Of a stretch of DNA of 64,000 nucleotides, positions 34,080 through 42,905 are shown piece after piece. The DNA lies in the NCBI GenBank assembly GCA_013288805.1, contig JABDBE010000002.1, forward strand, positions 1 through 64,000, written 5' to 3'. The notes below the pieces were generated by a model. The model was not told where the DNA came from. It searched no databases and saw only the letters and a program-made list of their open reading frames with translations. The position numbers and the translations under genes were made by a program. This stretch comes from Acidobacteriota bacterium. GTDB lineage: Bacteria; Acidobacteriota; Terriglobia; Terriglobales; Acidobacteriaceae. Positions within the stretch are counted from its first letter, which is position 1, and the number at the start of each line of letters is the position of its first letter.

Positions 34080-35426
34080 CTACGGTAGTCTCTGCATCAT
34101 CCCAGGCAGAGTCTTAGCCAAATCGTTATAGATCACCATCACCGCAAACAGCACCAGAAACACGAATGCAGCCTGGTAGATGCGTTCTTTAATCTGCAGG
34201 CTGATATCGCGGCGCATGATGCTTTCGACGAACAGCAGCAGGATTACGCCGCCATCGAGAATGGGAATCGGGAGCAGGTTGAAGATGCCCAGATTCAGAC
34301 TGATCGCGGCAGTCAGCGCCATCAGCGGGGTCCAGCCTTTCTCCGTCGCTGCTTCTCCAGCGGCGCGGCCAATGCCGATTGGTCCTTCGATGGTGCGCAT
34401 CGAGATCTTGCGCTGAATCATCTTCTGTACGAGTTCGAGGATGAGGAGCGAGCCTTCCTTATTTTGCTCGATGGATTTGCGGAAGGCAGCGCCCAGCGGC
34501 AATGCGCTAACCTTCATCGGTTGGCTGCCCAGTCCCACACGATAGCGTTTCTCTTCCTGGCCGGGGATATCCGTTAACACCGGCTGCATGGTGAAGGTCT
34601 TCTGTTGCCCATTACGAAGGACTGTAAGCTCAATCGGTTTTCCCTGAGTTTGCTTCAAGGCCTCAATCATGGCCTCGATGGCAGGGATGGATTTGCCGTC
34701 GACGGTGAGGATTTCATCGCCGATTTTGATTCCAGCCTTCTCCGCCGGCATACCCTTCTCCAAATCGGTCACCGTGACGCTGGGTTCTTTGGGATCCCAT
34801 CCCGCGAATCCCATCTGGTTTACGCCGTAGGCTTCGGGCACGATGGTCTTTTCAAAAGACTTTCCGTTGCGTTCGAAGGTGATATCTAAAGGCTGATTCG
34901 GGCTGAGGGCTTCTTTCGGAACGACTTGCTTCCAGGTAGGATTATCGATTCCGTCCAGGTGGGCGATACGATCGCCAATCTGAATTCCGGCTTTCGCTGC
35001 CGGAGTGTCAGGCAATACCCAGCCGATCACCGCGGGCTCATCCAGCACCGCCGGATATTCGTAGTGAACCATGTAGACAAAGGTGAGCAGGCCGATGGCC
35101 AGCAGGATATTCATGGACGGACCGGCAATCGCGATCAGAAAGCGATGCCAACGCGGGTGCGACAGGAACTCGCCAGGATCGCCGGTGCGCTCATCCATGG
35201 GATTCTCGCCGCTCATTTTCACGTACCCACCGAGCGGGATGGCACTAATGCGATAGTCGGTGTCGCCACGGCGAAAACCGAGCAACCGCTTGCCAAATCC
35301 AATGGAGAAAACTTCGACCCGCACACCCAGCAACTTCGCAACCGCGTAGTGGCCGAATTCATGGATTAGAATCATGAATCCCAGGACCACCGCAACCGCG
35401 AGCACAGCTATAAAAAATCCCGACAT
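34080..35426 (-). CDS. rseP: site-2 protease, regulated intramembrane metalloprotease
   Basis: 448 residues. The first membrane span holds the zinc motif HEFGH (His22, Glu23, His26). The last third has the second motif LLPIPILDGG with the third zinc ligand Asp. Two PDZ domains lie between (about 115-195 and 205-290), both with carboxylate-loop-like sequences (GWVLPDTPAAKAGIQIGD and EKGMPAEKAGIKIGD). In proteobacteria RseP cuts anti-sigma factors after DegS; its target here is unknown. Ten bases after dxr on the same strand, probably co-transcribed. Confidence 0.95.
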   Translation of the reverse strand: MSGFFIAVLAVAVVLGFMILIHEFGHYAVAKLLGVRVEVFSIGFGKRLLGFRRGDTDYRISAIPLGGYVKMSGENPMDERTGDPGEFLSHPRWHRFLIAIAGPSMNILLAIGLLTFVYMVHYEYPAVLDEPAVIGWVLPDTPAAKAGIQIGDRIAHLDGIDNPTWKQVVPKEALSPNQPLDITFERNGKSFEKTIVPEAYGVNQMGFAGWDPKEPSVTVTDLEKGMPAEKAGIKIGDEILTVDGKSIPAIEAMIEALKQTQGKPIELTVLRNGQQKTFTMQPVLTDIPGQEEKRYRVGLGSQPMKVSALPLGAAFRKSIEQNKEGSLLILELVQKMIQRKISMRTIEGPIGIGRAAGEAATEKGWTPLMALTAAISLNLGIFNLLPIPILDGGVILLLFVESIMRRDISLQIKERIYQAAFVFLVLFAVMVIYNDLAKTLPGMMQRLP

Positions 35427-35435
35427 ATTTCTTGA

Positions 35436-36641
35436 CTATTCCCTTCGATAGGTGGAAGCACTTCGCCCTGCCGCGGCATATCCCAACTGGTCTATCTTTT
35501 CGTGAGCGATCCGACGGGCCTCTGCATCTGCTTCCAATATCTTGCTTATAGATTCCAGCTTCCCGACTTCCGTTTCGGCAAGAACCATTTTAATTATGTC
35601 AGGAACCTGGGTAAAGCGTATACAACCATCGAGAAATGCGGCGACGGCGACCTCGTCGGCGGCGTTCAGGGCCACAGTTTTTGCACCCCCAGCCTCCGCT
35701 GCTTCATAGGCCAGACTCAGGCAGGGGAATTTTGCCATGTCCGGAGGCTCGAAATCGAGGTGTCGTAAGTCCATGACCGGGAAGCGCATATCGGATGGGA
35801 TGCGCTCCGGATAGGTCAACGCATAGAGGATGGGCAGCCGCATGTCCGTCACCGAGAACTGAGCAAGTATGCTGCCATCCACAAATTCGACCATGGAATG
35901 GATCGTGGATTGGGGGTGCACGATGACCTGCACTTGGCTTGGCGGCAGATTGAACAAACGACAGGCCTCAATGACCTCAAAGCCCTTATTCATCAAAGTT
36001 GCCGAATCAATGGTGATGCGGCGGCCCATCTTCCATGTGGGATGGTTCAGGGCTTGCTCGACCGTGATGGAGGAAAATTTTGACGCTGGAGCGTGAAGAA
36101 ATGGTCCACCGGAGGCAGTCAGCCAGATCTGCCGAACCTCGTTCATCCGTCCGCCGCGCAGACATTGGTGGATCGCATTGTGTTCGCTATCAATCGGCAA
36201 CAAAGGTTTGCCTTGACGTCGGGCTTCGGCGGTAATCAGTTCTCCCGCAGCCACTAAGCATTCTTTGTTCGCCAAGCCAACTGTCTTGCCGGCGCGTACG
36301 GCTTCGTAGGTGGCTTCGAGTCCGGACACACCCACGATGGCGCTGACCACGAACTCCGCTTCCGGATGGGTCGCAACTTGCACGGTTCCCGCAGTTCCGT
36401 AAACGACTTCGACTCCGCTTGTTCCTGCAGTCTTAAGACGAGAGCGGAGAAGCTCCGCATCTTTTTCAGCGGCAACCGACAGCACCTGCGGCTTCCATCG
36501 CCGAGCTTGCTCAAACGCAGCCTCGAGATTAAGGCCCGCAGCCAGAGCAATAATCTCGAACCGCTCCGGGTAGGATTCAACCACGTTAAGCGTGCTGCGG
36601 CCGATGGAGCCAGTCGAGCCGAGGATGGAAACGCGTTTCAT
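35436..36641 (-). CDS. dxr: 1-deoxy-D-xylulose-5-phosphate reductoisomerase
   Basis: 401 residues. Second step of the MEP pathway: NADPH-dependent rearrangement of DXP to MEP. The Rossmann start is ILGSTGSIGRSTLNV. The metal site is marked by LPIDSEHNAIHQCL, and the substrate loop by ASGGPF and LNHPTWKMGRRITIDSATLMNKGFEVIEA, all characteristic of the enzyme that fosmidomycin inhibits. The C-terminal helical domain is present. It lies between the phosphatase and rseP with 10-base gaps, so translation is probably linked within one mRNA. Confidence 0.97.
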   Translation of the reverse strand: MKRVSILGSTGSIGRSTLNVVESYPERFEIIALAAGLNLEAAFEQARRWKPQVLSVAAEKDAELLRSRLKTAGTSGVEVVYGTAGTVQVATHPEAEFVVSAIVGVSGLEATYEAVRAGKTVGLANKECLVAAGELITAEARRQGKPLLPIDSEHNAIHQCLRGGRMNEVRQIWLTASGGPFLHAPASKFSSITVEQALNHPTWKMGRRITIDSATLMNKGFEVIEACRLFNLPPSQVQVIVHPQSTIHSMVEFVDGSILAQFSVTDMRLPILYALTYPERIPSDMRFPVMDLRHLDFEPPDMAKFPCLSLAYEAAEAGGAKTVALNAADEVAVAAFLDGCIRFTQVPDIIKMVLAETEVGKLESISKILEADAEARRIAHEKIDQLGYAAAGRSASTYRRE

Positions 36642-36650
36642 TCAGTTCGA

Positions 36651-37178
36651 TTAGCGTACCGTATGCGAGGGCGCCAATTTCGTGCCTCCCAAGATTGCGG
36701 CATAGTGATCGAGCCAGCGGCGCTGCCCTGCTGTTTCCGGAACAGAAGCGCCACGCGAGGCACTCAGGCTCTTGATCGCCGCTTCGGGGGTGAACCCTTT
36801 CATGACAAGCAGAGCGGCGGATATCAATCCGCTTCGGCCAACTCCCTGCCGACAGTGGATTACAACATTCCTCCCTGCGGATAAGTCGGCGTCTAGTCTT
36901 TCCAGAGCCATTGCCACTTTGGCGTCCGAATCCGGCACGTCTCGATCCGGAATCGGAAACGATACGAACTGCATACCTCGCGCTTTAACGTGCTTCGCCT
37001 CGTCGTCGAGTCCGAGATCCTTCGCTTCTTCGGAAGTCAGCAAGGAGAACACGGTATCGATGCCTTCGCGCCGCCAGCTTGCCATCTCATCTTCGAGCCA
37101 GTCGTCGCCGCGAGGACGCGAGGCCATTGCCAATCGTCCCCGCCATGGTCCTTCTGCCCAATAGAGTTTTGTCGACAT
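36651..37178 (-). CDS. dual-specificity-type protein phosphatase
   Basis: 175 residues from the ATG at 37178 (AAGGA about ten bases upstream; a TTG two codons earlier is possible). The P-loop is HCRQGVGRSG, giving Cys109 and Arg115 of the C-x5-R signature, with a general-acid Asp likely in FPIPDRDVPD. The small size and lack of targeting signal fit a cytoplasmic dual-specificity or tyrosine phosphatase. It starts only 2 bases after the ParB-like gene ends and lies just before dxr. Why it sits in this biosynthetic operon is not known; phosphoprotein control of envelope synthesis is possible. Confidence 0.85.
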   Translation of the reverse strand: MSTKLYWAEGPWRGRLAMASRPRGDDWLEDEMASWRREGIDTVFSLLTSEEAKDLGLDDEAKHVKARGMQFVSFPIPDRDVPDSDAKVAMALERLDADLSAGRNVVIHCRQGVGRSGLISAALLVMKGFTPEAAIKSLSASRGASVPETAGQRRWLDHYAAILGGTKLAPSHTVR

Positions 37179-37180
37179 GC

Positions 37181-37438
37181 TCAATCGTTCCTTTTGATGA
37201 CTATTTCGCGTGGCAGCGCATCAACCGCCGTACCGCGCTTACTAAGAACATAAATGCGGTGATGTCCATCGAGTATAGTCCCGTCGGGCCTGGTTTTTAG
37301 GCAGTCGCGTTGCCCGGGGACCAGTGATTGTTTGATGACCTCAGTCTCAAGGGATTCGATTTTGGCAAGTTTGCCCGGGTTGAGCAGCGCCTCAGAGTGC
37401 AGTGGCTTCAGTGGCGGAAACGACCTAGGTTCCGACAT
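37181..37438 (-). CDS. small ParB/sulfiredoxin-like nuclease-fold protein
   Basis: 85 residues from the ATG at 37438; the frame is open further upstream, overlapping the end of cdsA, but that part is Ser/Gly/Arg-rich and unlikely to be protein. The core RPDGTILDGHHRIYVLSKRG is the ParB-N box (GxHR-type) found in ParB and in small stand-alone relatives. LEHS-type helices precede it. A single ParB box without the DNA-binding domain suggests a nucleotide or phosphotransfer role rather than chromosome partition. Followed with a 2-base gap by the phosphatase gene. Confidence 0.6.
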   Translation of the reverse strand: MSEPRSFPPLKPLHSEALLNPGKLAKIESLETEVIKQSLVPGQRDCLKTRPDGTILDGHHRIYVLSKRGTAVDALPREIVIKRND

Positions 37439-37508
37439 ATCCGACTGACTCCAACTACGTTCAAATAACAAACCCTGCCGAACTTCCTTTGGATAGCCTC
37501 GCGTTCCA

Positions 37509-38411
37509 CTACTGCATGACGCGCCAAGCCGCATAGTACCATAGCATTGGAGCGGCGAAGAGCAGGGCGTCGACGCGATCCAGCATGCCTCCGTGACCCG
37601 GGAGAATCGTTCCCGAATCCTTCACTCCGGCTCCGCGTTTGATCAACGACTCCACCAGATCGCCCAATTGCGCGGCCACGTTAATGGCCGCCGAGAGCAG
37701 CAGCGCAGGGCCCAATGGCGGTTTCTGCAATGCGAAGAAACCGTCGCGCCTTTCGATGAGATGCGCATTCAGCAGGGCCGTACTGATGGGCAGAGCATAG
37801 TTGTAGAGCAACATCCCCACCACCAGGCTTGCCAGCAGAGATGCCAGCGCCCCTTCCCAGGTTTTCTTGGGGCTGATGCGCGGCGACATCAGATGACGTC
37901 CGAGCGAGCGTCCAACGAAGTAGGCAAAAATGTCACCAGCCCACACCACCAGCAGCAAATACAAAAGCAGAAACGCCCCCGACCACTGTTCGCGCAATTG
38001 CACCAGAAATCCCAGCGGCAAGGCAACGTAGACAAAAGCAAAAGCGGAAACCATCGCAGCCGGAAACGCGCTGCTTAGATTCACCCTGCGCATGGCAATG
38101 GTGAGAAAGATAAATGGAGCAATGGCCGCCGCGAATCCCGCGCTGTAAACGAAGATTGCGGTCGAAAGCAGAGGTTTATCGCTCCCCGGATTGATGGCCA
38201 GAAGCAGGAAAAATAATCCGACAAAGATATAAGTCGGCCAACGCAGGGGCCGGATGCCGTAAGCCTCGGCGAGCTTGAGCAACTCCTGCACCGTGAGCAA
38301 CGCCACCAGAGCTGCAACCAGTGCCACCACGGACACGGGCGCGCGCAGCACCAGCAGCAGGACGATCGGAATCAAAACCACTGCGGTGAGAATTCGTTTG
38401 AGCAGTTGCAA
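37509..38411 (-). CDS. cdsA: phosphatidate cytidylyltransferase
   Basis: 300 residues and about eight membrane spans. It makes CDP-diacylglycerol from phosphatidate and CTP. The signature near the C-terminus is complete: GDLVESLIKRGAGVKDSG followed by LPGHGGMLDRVDALLF. The motif GDIFAYFVGRSLG and the cytoplasmic SPKKTWEG loop are also present. It directly follows uppS (5-base gap), as in many bacteria, so both are probably translated from one mRNA. Confidence 0.96.
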   Translation of the reverse strand: MQLLKRILTAVVLIPIVLLLVLRAPVSVVALVAALVALLTVQELLKLAEAYGIRPLRWPTYIFVGLFFLLLAINPGSDKPLLSTAIFVYSAGFAAAIAPFIFLTIAMRRVNLSSAFPAAMVSAFAFVYVALPLGFLVQLREQWSGAFLLLYLLLVVWAGDIFAYFVGRSLGRHLMSPRISPKKTWEGALASLLASLVVGMLLYNYALPISTALLNAHLIERRDGFFALQKPPLGPALLLSAAINVAAQLGDLVESLIKRGAGVKDSGTILPGHGGMLDRVDALLFAAPMLWYYAAWRVMQ

Positions 38412-38416
38412 GAGCC

Positions 38417-39274
38417 TCAGCTCCTGCCCGTCTTCGAAGCGTGCGGCGCGGACACTCTTGTCTGCGAAGCTTCGGCGCGGCCATGTTGAGAGGAGCCATC
38501 CCCGGCCAATCCGCCATAGCGCCGTTCGCGTTTCTGGTATTCCTCGATGCCCTCGAGTAAATGCACGCCGCGAAACTCAGGCCACAGCGTCGGGGTTACA
38601 TAGATTTCCGCGTAAGCCAGTTGCCAGAGCAGGAAGTTGCTCAAACGCATCTCGCCGCTCGTGCGAACCACCAGATCGGGATCGGGCAAATGCCGGGTGT
38701 AGAGATGACGGGATACGGCGTCCTCGTCAATTTCCAGATGATCCAGGCCTCCGTTGCGGGCGGCTGCGTCTACCATGGACCGGAACGCGTCCACCAGTTC
38801 GGTGCGCGCGCTGTAGTTGAGAGCGAGAGTCAAGACCATGCCGGTATTCTGGGCCGTCGCGTCACGCGCCCACTGCATTTTTTCCTGGACGGAAGACGGC
38901 AACTCGCGCTGGCGTCCAATGTATTCGAGGCGGATGTTGTTCTTGTTCAGCGTGGGCACTTCCGCTTTCAGATAGCGGCAGAGCAGGCCCATCAAGAAAG
39001 AGACTTCGCCCGCAGGACGCTTTTTCCAATTCTCTTCGGAGAACGCGTAGAGCGTGAGCGCGGGAATGCCGATGCGGGATGCAGTTTCGACGGTCGAGCG
39101 CACGGACGAAACTCCGGCGCGGTGTCCCGCAATGCGCGGCAGATGGCGACGCCGGGCCCAGCGCCCGTTGCCGTCCATGATAATGGCGATGTGTTTTGGG
39201 AGCCGCTTCGGGTCGAGCCGCTGATAAACTTCCGCTTCTTTGCGGTCCAGCCCGGCGGGAACTGTTGCTTGCAA
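38417..39274 (-). CDS. uppS: isoprenyl transferase (undecaprenyl diphosphate synthase)
   Basis: 285 residues. The cis-prenyltransferase motif HIAIIMDGNGRWARRR is at the N-terminus (Asp and Arg bind the diphosphate), followed by GHRAG, LYAFSEENWKKR and the closing region PDLVVRTSGEMRLSNFLLWQ and EIYVTPTLWPEF. It builds the C55 lipid carrier from IPP, linking the MEP genes downstream with cell-wall synthesis. The last ~40 residues (RAEASQTRVSAPHASK) are extra and low complexity. First gene of the cluster. Confidence 0.96.
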   Translation of the reverse strand: MQATVPAGLDRKEAEVYQRLDPKRLPKHIAIIMDGNGRWARRRHLPRIAGHRAGVSSVRSTVETASRIGIPALTLYAFSEENWKKRPAGEVSFLMGLLCRYLKAEVPTLNKNNIRLEYIGRQRELPSSVQEKMQWARDATAQNTGMVLTLALNYSARTELVDAFRSMVDAAARNGGLDHLEIDEDAVSRHLYTRHLPDPDLVVRTSGEMRLSNFLLWQLAYAEIYVTPTLWPEFRGVHLLEGIEEYQKRERRYGGLAGDGSSQHGRAEASQTRVSAPHASKTGRS

Positions 39275-39434
39275 GCGAACCTCTGCTGTTTGTTGACGCT
39301 AACACAGCAGGGAAGCCCCGCGCAATGACACCAAAGAGCCCCGGCATGCATACTTCTTGTCCCAGTCGACCCTTCTGACGATGGAGGATAAGGTTTCCCG
39401 CCCCGGCCGGAGTACGTTTCATCGCGCCGGTACG

Positions 39435-39455
39435 CGGGCAACGGCGCCCGCCCAC
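39435..39455. repeat. REP-like GC-rich palindrome
   Basis: GCGGGC and GCCCGC face each other across a short GC-rich loop in the gap between the protease gene and uppS. It resembles the palindromes at 22576 and 34037. Confidence 0.3.
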
Positions 39456-39458
39456 GCG

Positions 39459-40508
39459 CTATTGCTCGCGCATTTCTTCAGGCACGACGTTCAACGATAG
39501 TTTCTCCGTGTGCCGCAGAACTGTAAGCGTACTGCTTGCTCCCACGCGCGCATCGGTTAGCAAGCGATGCAAATCATCCACGCCCGCGACCGTCTTGCCA
39601 TCCATTGCGAGGATCACGTCTCCTTCTCGCAATCCGGCCTTCTGTGCCGGACTGCCATTCGTCACCGAGGCCACGATCACGCCGCTCTCGCTGGGCAGAT
39701 CGTAGAAGCGCACGACACGGCGAAGCAGCGGCACCGTCTGCGCTTCGACCCCGATGTAGCTGCGGCGGATTCTGCCGTCGCGCAGCAGACGTCCCGCAAC
39801 GAACTTCGCAGTATTGATCCCAATCGCGAAACAGAGTCCCTGCGCACCCATAATCGTGGCCGTATTCACTCCCACCACACGTCCATCGGAGGTCACCAGC
39901 GGGCCGCCGGAATTCCCAGGGTTAAGCGACGCGTCAGTTTGAATCACATCTTCGATCAGCCGTCCCGAGTAAGAGCGCAGCGAACGTCCGAGCGCGCTCA
40001 CCACGCCAGCGGTAACGGTGTACTGGAAGCCATAAGGATTCCCAATGGCAATCGCCAGCTGACCAACGCGCAGACGTTGCGAGTCTCCGAGCGGCGCGGC
40101 CACGAGATGCGGAGCATCGTTGCTCGGCAAACCAATGCGGATCACAGCCAGATCGGTCGCCGGATCGTCGCCGATCGTCTGAGCAGGGAAGCGTTGCCCA
40201 TCCGGGAGCGAGACATCGATCCTTGTTGCTCCGTGCACCACGTGGCTGTTGGTCAGCACCAGGCCGTCAGGCGTAAACACAAATCCCGAGCCTCCGCCCT
40301 GGCGCTCGCGCGGTTCACCCGAGCGGCTGCGCGCTGCCTGCGCCACATCAATCTTAACTACTGCCGGACTGATCGCTTCCGCCGCCCCGACAACCGCCTG
40401 CGAGTACGCGTCGAGCAAATCCGAATCGCCAAACGTTCTTGCTTCCGAGGGGTGGTTGATTGCCTCTGAATAATTCGCTAAAGGAAAAATACTGCCTGCC
40501 TGATCCAT
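39459..40508 (-). CDS. HtrA-like serine protease without a signal peptide
   Basis: 349 residues, family S1C. The triad is intact: NSHVV (His89), DPATDLAV (Asp119) and LNPGNSGGPL (Ser200). A single PDZ domain covers about 250-340 (EAGLREGDVILAMDGK). The N-terminus MDQAGSIFPLANYSEAIN has neither a cleavable signal nor a clear span, so it may act inside the cell or be exported another way. Family members degrade or refold damaged proteins. It lies upstream of uppS on the same strand with about 180 bases between them, so a separate promoter is likely. Confidence 0.9.
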   Translation of the reverse strand: MDQAGSIFPLANYSEAINHPSEARTFGDSDLLDAYSQAVVGAAEAISPAVVKIDVAQAARSRSGEPRERQGGGSGFVFTPDGLVLTNSHVVHGATRIDVSLPDGQRFPAQTIGDDPATDLAVIRIGLPSNDAPHLVAAPLGDSQRLRVGQLAIAIGNPYGFQYTVTAGVVSALGRSLRSYSGRLIEDVIQTDASLNPGNSGGPLVTSDGRVVGVNTATIMGAQGLCFAIGINTAKFVAGRLLRDGRIRRSYIGVEAQTVPLLRRVVRFYDLPSESGVIVASVTNGSPAQKAGLREGDVILAMDGKTVAGVDDLHRLLTDARVGASSTLTVLRHTEKLSLNVVPEEMREQ

Positions 40509-40667
40509 AGCTGCTAGATGAGATCAACAACAATCTGGATTCAACCCTCGGCTTTGTCTCCGCGCTTGCGTTGCATCTTCCCACGCTTTGGATTAAGCTG
40601 GCCCCACTTGGGGCAACTTACGCAACACACTTCCTGTAACCCTGATTATTGAAGGAGGAACATTCGT

Positions 40668-42308
40668 ATGCGATTTCGCATATTGGTTTTGCTCGTCCTG
40701 TCGTTTTGCTTGTCGTCGATTGCGCAAGATCATTCGGGTCACGGTCAGGCCAAGTCTGCAACGCTGATGCCGGGCCTGGGGAATGCTCATCATCCGGTTT
40801 CCACCAGCAATCCCGAAGCGCAGCAGTTCTTCGATCAGGGATTGCGTCTGATCTACGATTTCAATCATGACGAAGCGGCGCGCTCATTCCAGCGAGCCGC
40901 GGAACTCGATGCCAAGCTGGCCATCGCGTATTGGGGAATTGCCGAAGCCGTAGGGCCGAACTACAACGATCCAGCCAGCGAAGACCGGTTCAAACAAGCG
41001 CACGAGGCAATTCAGAAGGCGGTCGATCTCTCCTCCAATGCCTCGCCGAGCGAGCGGGCATACATTCAAGCCATGGCCAAGCGTTTCCCGGCGGACCCGA
41101 AGGCAGACTTTAAACAGGCGGCCGAGGATTATCACGACGCCATGCGCGAAGTGTCGAAGAAATACCCCGACGACCTGGATGCGGCCACTCTGTTTGCCGA
41201 GTCGGGAATGAATCTTCATTCCTGGGCCTTATGGCACGTGGACGGCACCCCCGAAGCGGGCACAGAAGAGATTGTGGCGACTTTGGAATCGGTGATCCGG
41301 CGCGATCCCAATCACCTGGGCGCGATTCACTATTACATCCATGCTACCGAGGCTTCTCCGCATCCGGAGCGCGCGCTGGCTGGCGCCAACCGGCTCGCGG
41401 CACTCGCACCGAATGCTGGACACATTGTGCATATGCCGGCGCACGTTTATATCCGCACCGGCGACTACGATGCAGCGGTAAAGACCAACCAACAAGCCGC
41501 CGCTGTCGACCGCGCCTACATCAAGGCGAGCGGTGCGCAGGGCATTTATCCGATGATGTACTACAGCCACAACCTGCACTTCATCGCCATGTGTGCCAGC
41601 ATGAACGGCAATTACTCCGAAGCCAAGAAGAACGCCGACTTGCTGGTTGCGAATGTTGGCCCGCATGTAAAAGAGATGCCGCCACTCGAAGGTTTCATGA
41701 CGATTCCCATGGCCGTGGATGTTCGCTTTCACAAGTGGAATGAAATTTTGGCCATGCCCCAACCCGATTCCACAATGAAGATCACCACCGGATTCTGGCA
41801 TTTTGCCCGCGGCATGGCTCTGGCCGGAACCGGCAAGCTGAGCGAAGCCGAAGCGGAATACAAAATCGTGTCCGAGGCGGAACAGAACACGCCGCCAGAC
41901 GTAGTCTTCGCCATGCCGATTAATAACAAAGCCAAAGACATCATGAAGATTTCCGAAGATGTGTTGGGCGCGAAGATCGCCGTCGCCAGGAAGGATAACG
42001 TTCAGGCCATCTCGCTCCTGACCGCCGCGGTGGCGATTCAGGATACGTTGAAATATGGCGAGCCGCCGGACTGGTTCTTTCCCGTCCGCGAGTCTTTAGG
42101 TGGCGTCTTGCTGATCAATCGCGACGCTCCGGGTGCAGAGAAAGTTTTCCGTGCGGACCTCGATCGCAATCCGCGGAATCCGCGCTCTCTGTTCGGACTG
42201 CAGCAGGCGCTAAAAGCACAAGACCGTAACTATGACGCGAGCTTTGTCGAAAGCGAGTTTCGCGATTCGTGGATGGGCGAAGAAGTCAAAGTCGACGACC
42301 TGGTATAG
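40668..42308 (+). CDS. secreted TPR-repeat protein
   Basis: 546 residues with a signal peptide (about 1-20, LSSIAQ). The site GAAGGAGGAA before the ATG is strong. The early mature region has HSGHGQ, then a TPR-like block (SNPEAQQFFDQGLRLIYDFNHDEAARSFQRA and ALAYWGIAEA) and further TPRs across the protein, ending with an acidic tail. This N-terminal arrangement, with the conserved AxQxFxxGLRLxYxFNHxEA layout, is common among exported acidobacterial TPR proteins of unknown role. Divergent from the HtrA gene. Confidence 0.85.
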   Translation: MRFRILVLLVLSFCLSSIAQDHSGHGQAKSATLMPGLGNAHHPVSTSNPEAQQFFDQGLRLIYDFNHDEAARSFQRAAELDAKLAIAYWGIAEAVGPNYNDPASEDRFKQAHEAIQKAVDLSSNASPSERAYIQAMAKRFPADPKADFKQAAEDYHDAMREVSKKYPDDLDAATLFAESGMNLHSWALWHVDGTPEAGTEEIVATLESVIRRDPNHLGAIHYYIHATEASPHPERALAGANRLAALAPNAGHIVHMPAHVYIRTGDYDAAVKTNQQAAAVDRAYIKASGAQGIYPMMYYSHNLHFIAMCASMNGNYSEAKKNADLLVANVGPHVKEMPPLEGFMTIPMAVDVRFHKWNEILAMPQPDSTMKITTGFWHFARGMALAGTGKLSEAEAEYKIVSEAEQNTPPDVVFAMPINNKAKDIMKISEDVLGAKIAVARKDNVQAISLLTAAVAIQDTLKYGEPPDWFFPVRESLGGVLLINRDAPGAEKVFRADLDRNPRNPRSLFGLQQALKAQDRNYDASFVESEFRDSWMGEEVKVDDLV

Positions 42309-42341
42309 GACTGCCTATTCCGAAGCCACGATTGTCTGTGA

Positions 42342-42836
42342 TCATCGGCTCGGCCGCAACCGCGTAGCTTCATTCGGAAGAGCGCAGGCTTGCGATGCGT
42401 CTTTCAAAGCTTCGTCCAAAGCCGCGCCTAACGAGGCAAGCTCTGGTTCGCTCATGACTTTCTGCATTCCTTCGAAAAGCTGGCGTTCTTCTTTGCGGAT
42501 GTGTTGCGCCAGCTTCTGACCGAAGTCCCCCAAGTCGCGCTGGCCTAAACTGCGAACCGCCGCGCGCGCGAAACAATCTCGAAGAAAGACATGTTCGGTG
42601 ACAAGTTCATCTACCAGTGACTTCAGCTCAACAAATCGCGCCGCGGCCGGAAAAAGTTCCTTCTCTTCCGCCGCAAAGTGAATTCCAATTTCACCTTCGA
42701 ACAGCTGCTGGATTTCAGCCTGCCACGCATCCAACTCAATCTCTCCACCCTGCATAGCCCGATCAAGCCGCACGCACAGCGCCAGCGCATGCTGATGCTG
42801 GCGCGACAGCGGGACGAGGTTTTTATCGCGCAGCAT
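42342..42836 (-). CDS. hemerythrin-like (HHE) domain protein
   Basis: 164 residues. The four-helix HHE domain is clear: LSRQHQHAL, then EGEIGIHFAAEEKELFP with the His/Glu pair, then DELVTEHVFLRD and LAQHIRKEERQLFEGMQ. Such proteins bind a non-haem diiron site and act in oxygen, iron or nitric-oxide handling. Cytoplasmic. Convergent with the TPR gene; the spacing and opposite strand give no functional link. Confidence 0.85.
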   Translation of the reverse strand: MLRDKNLVPLSRQHQHALALCVRLDRAMQGGEIELDAWQAEIQQLFEGEIGIHFAAEEKELFPAAARFVELKSLVDELVTEHVFLRDCFARAAVRSLGQRDLGDFGQKLAQHIRKEERQLFEGMQKVMSEPELASLGAALDEALKDASQACALPNEATRLRPSR

Positions 42837-42905
42837 CCCGCAATCATAAATGACAACTGGTGAACAATGAACTGATCAACAATGAACTGATCAAGAATGA
42901 ACCGA

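Noticed and set aside
39567-40469. 300-residue plus-strand frame
   Set aside because: Antisense to the HtrA-type protease; its composition is His/Arg-rich as expected for a shadow frame.
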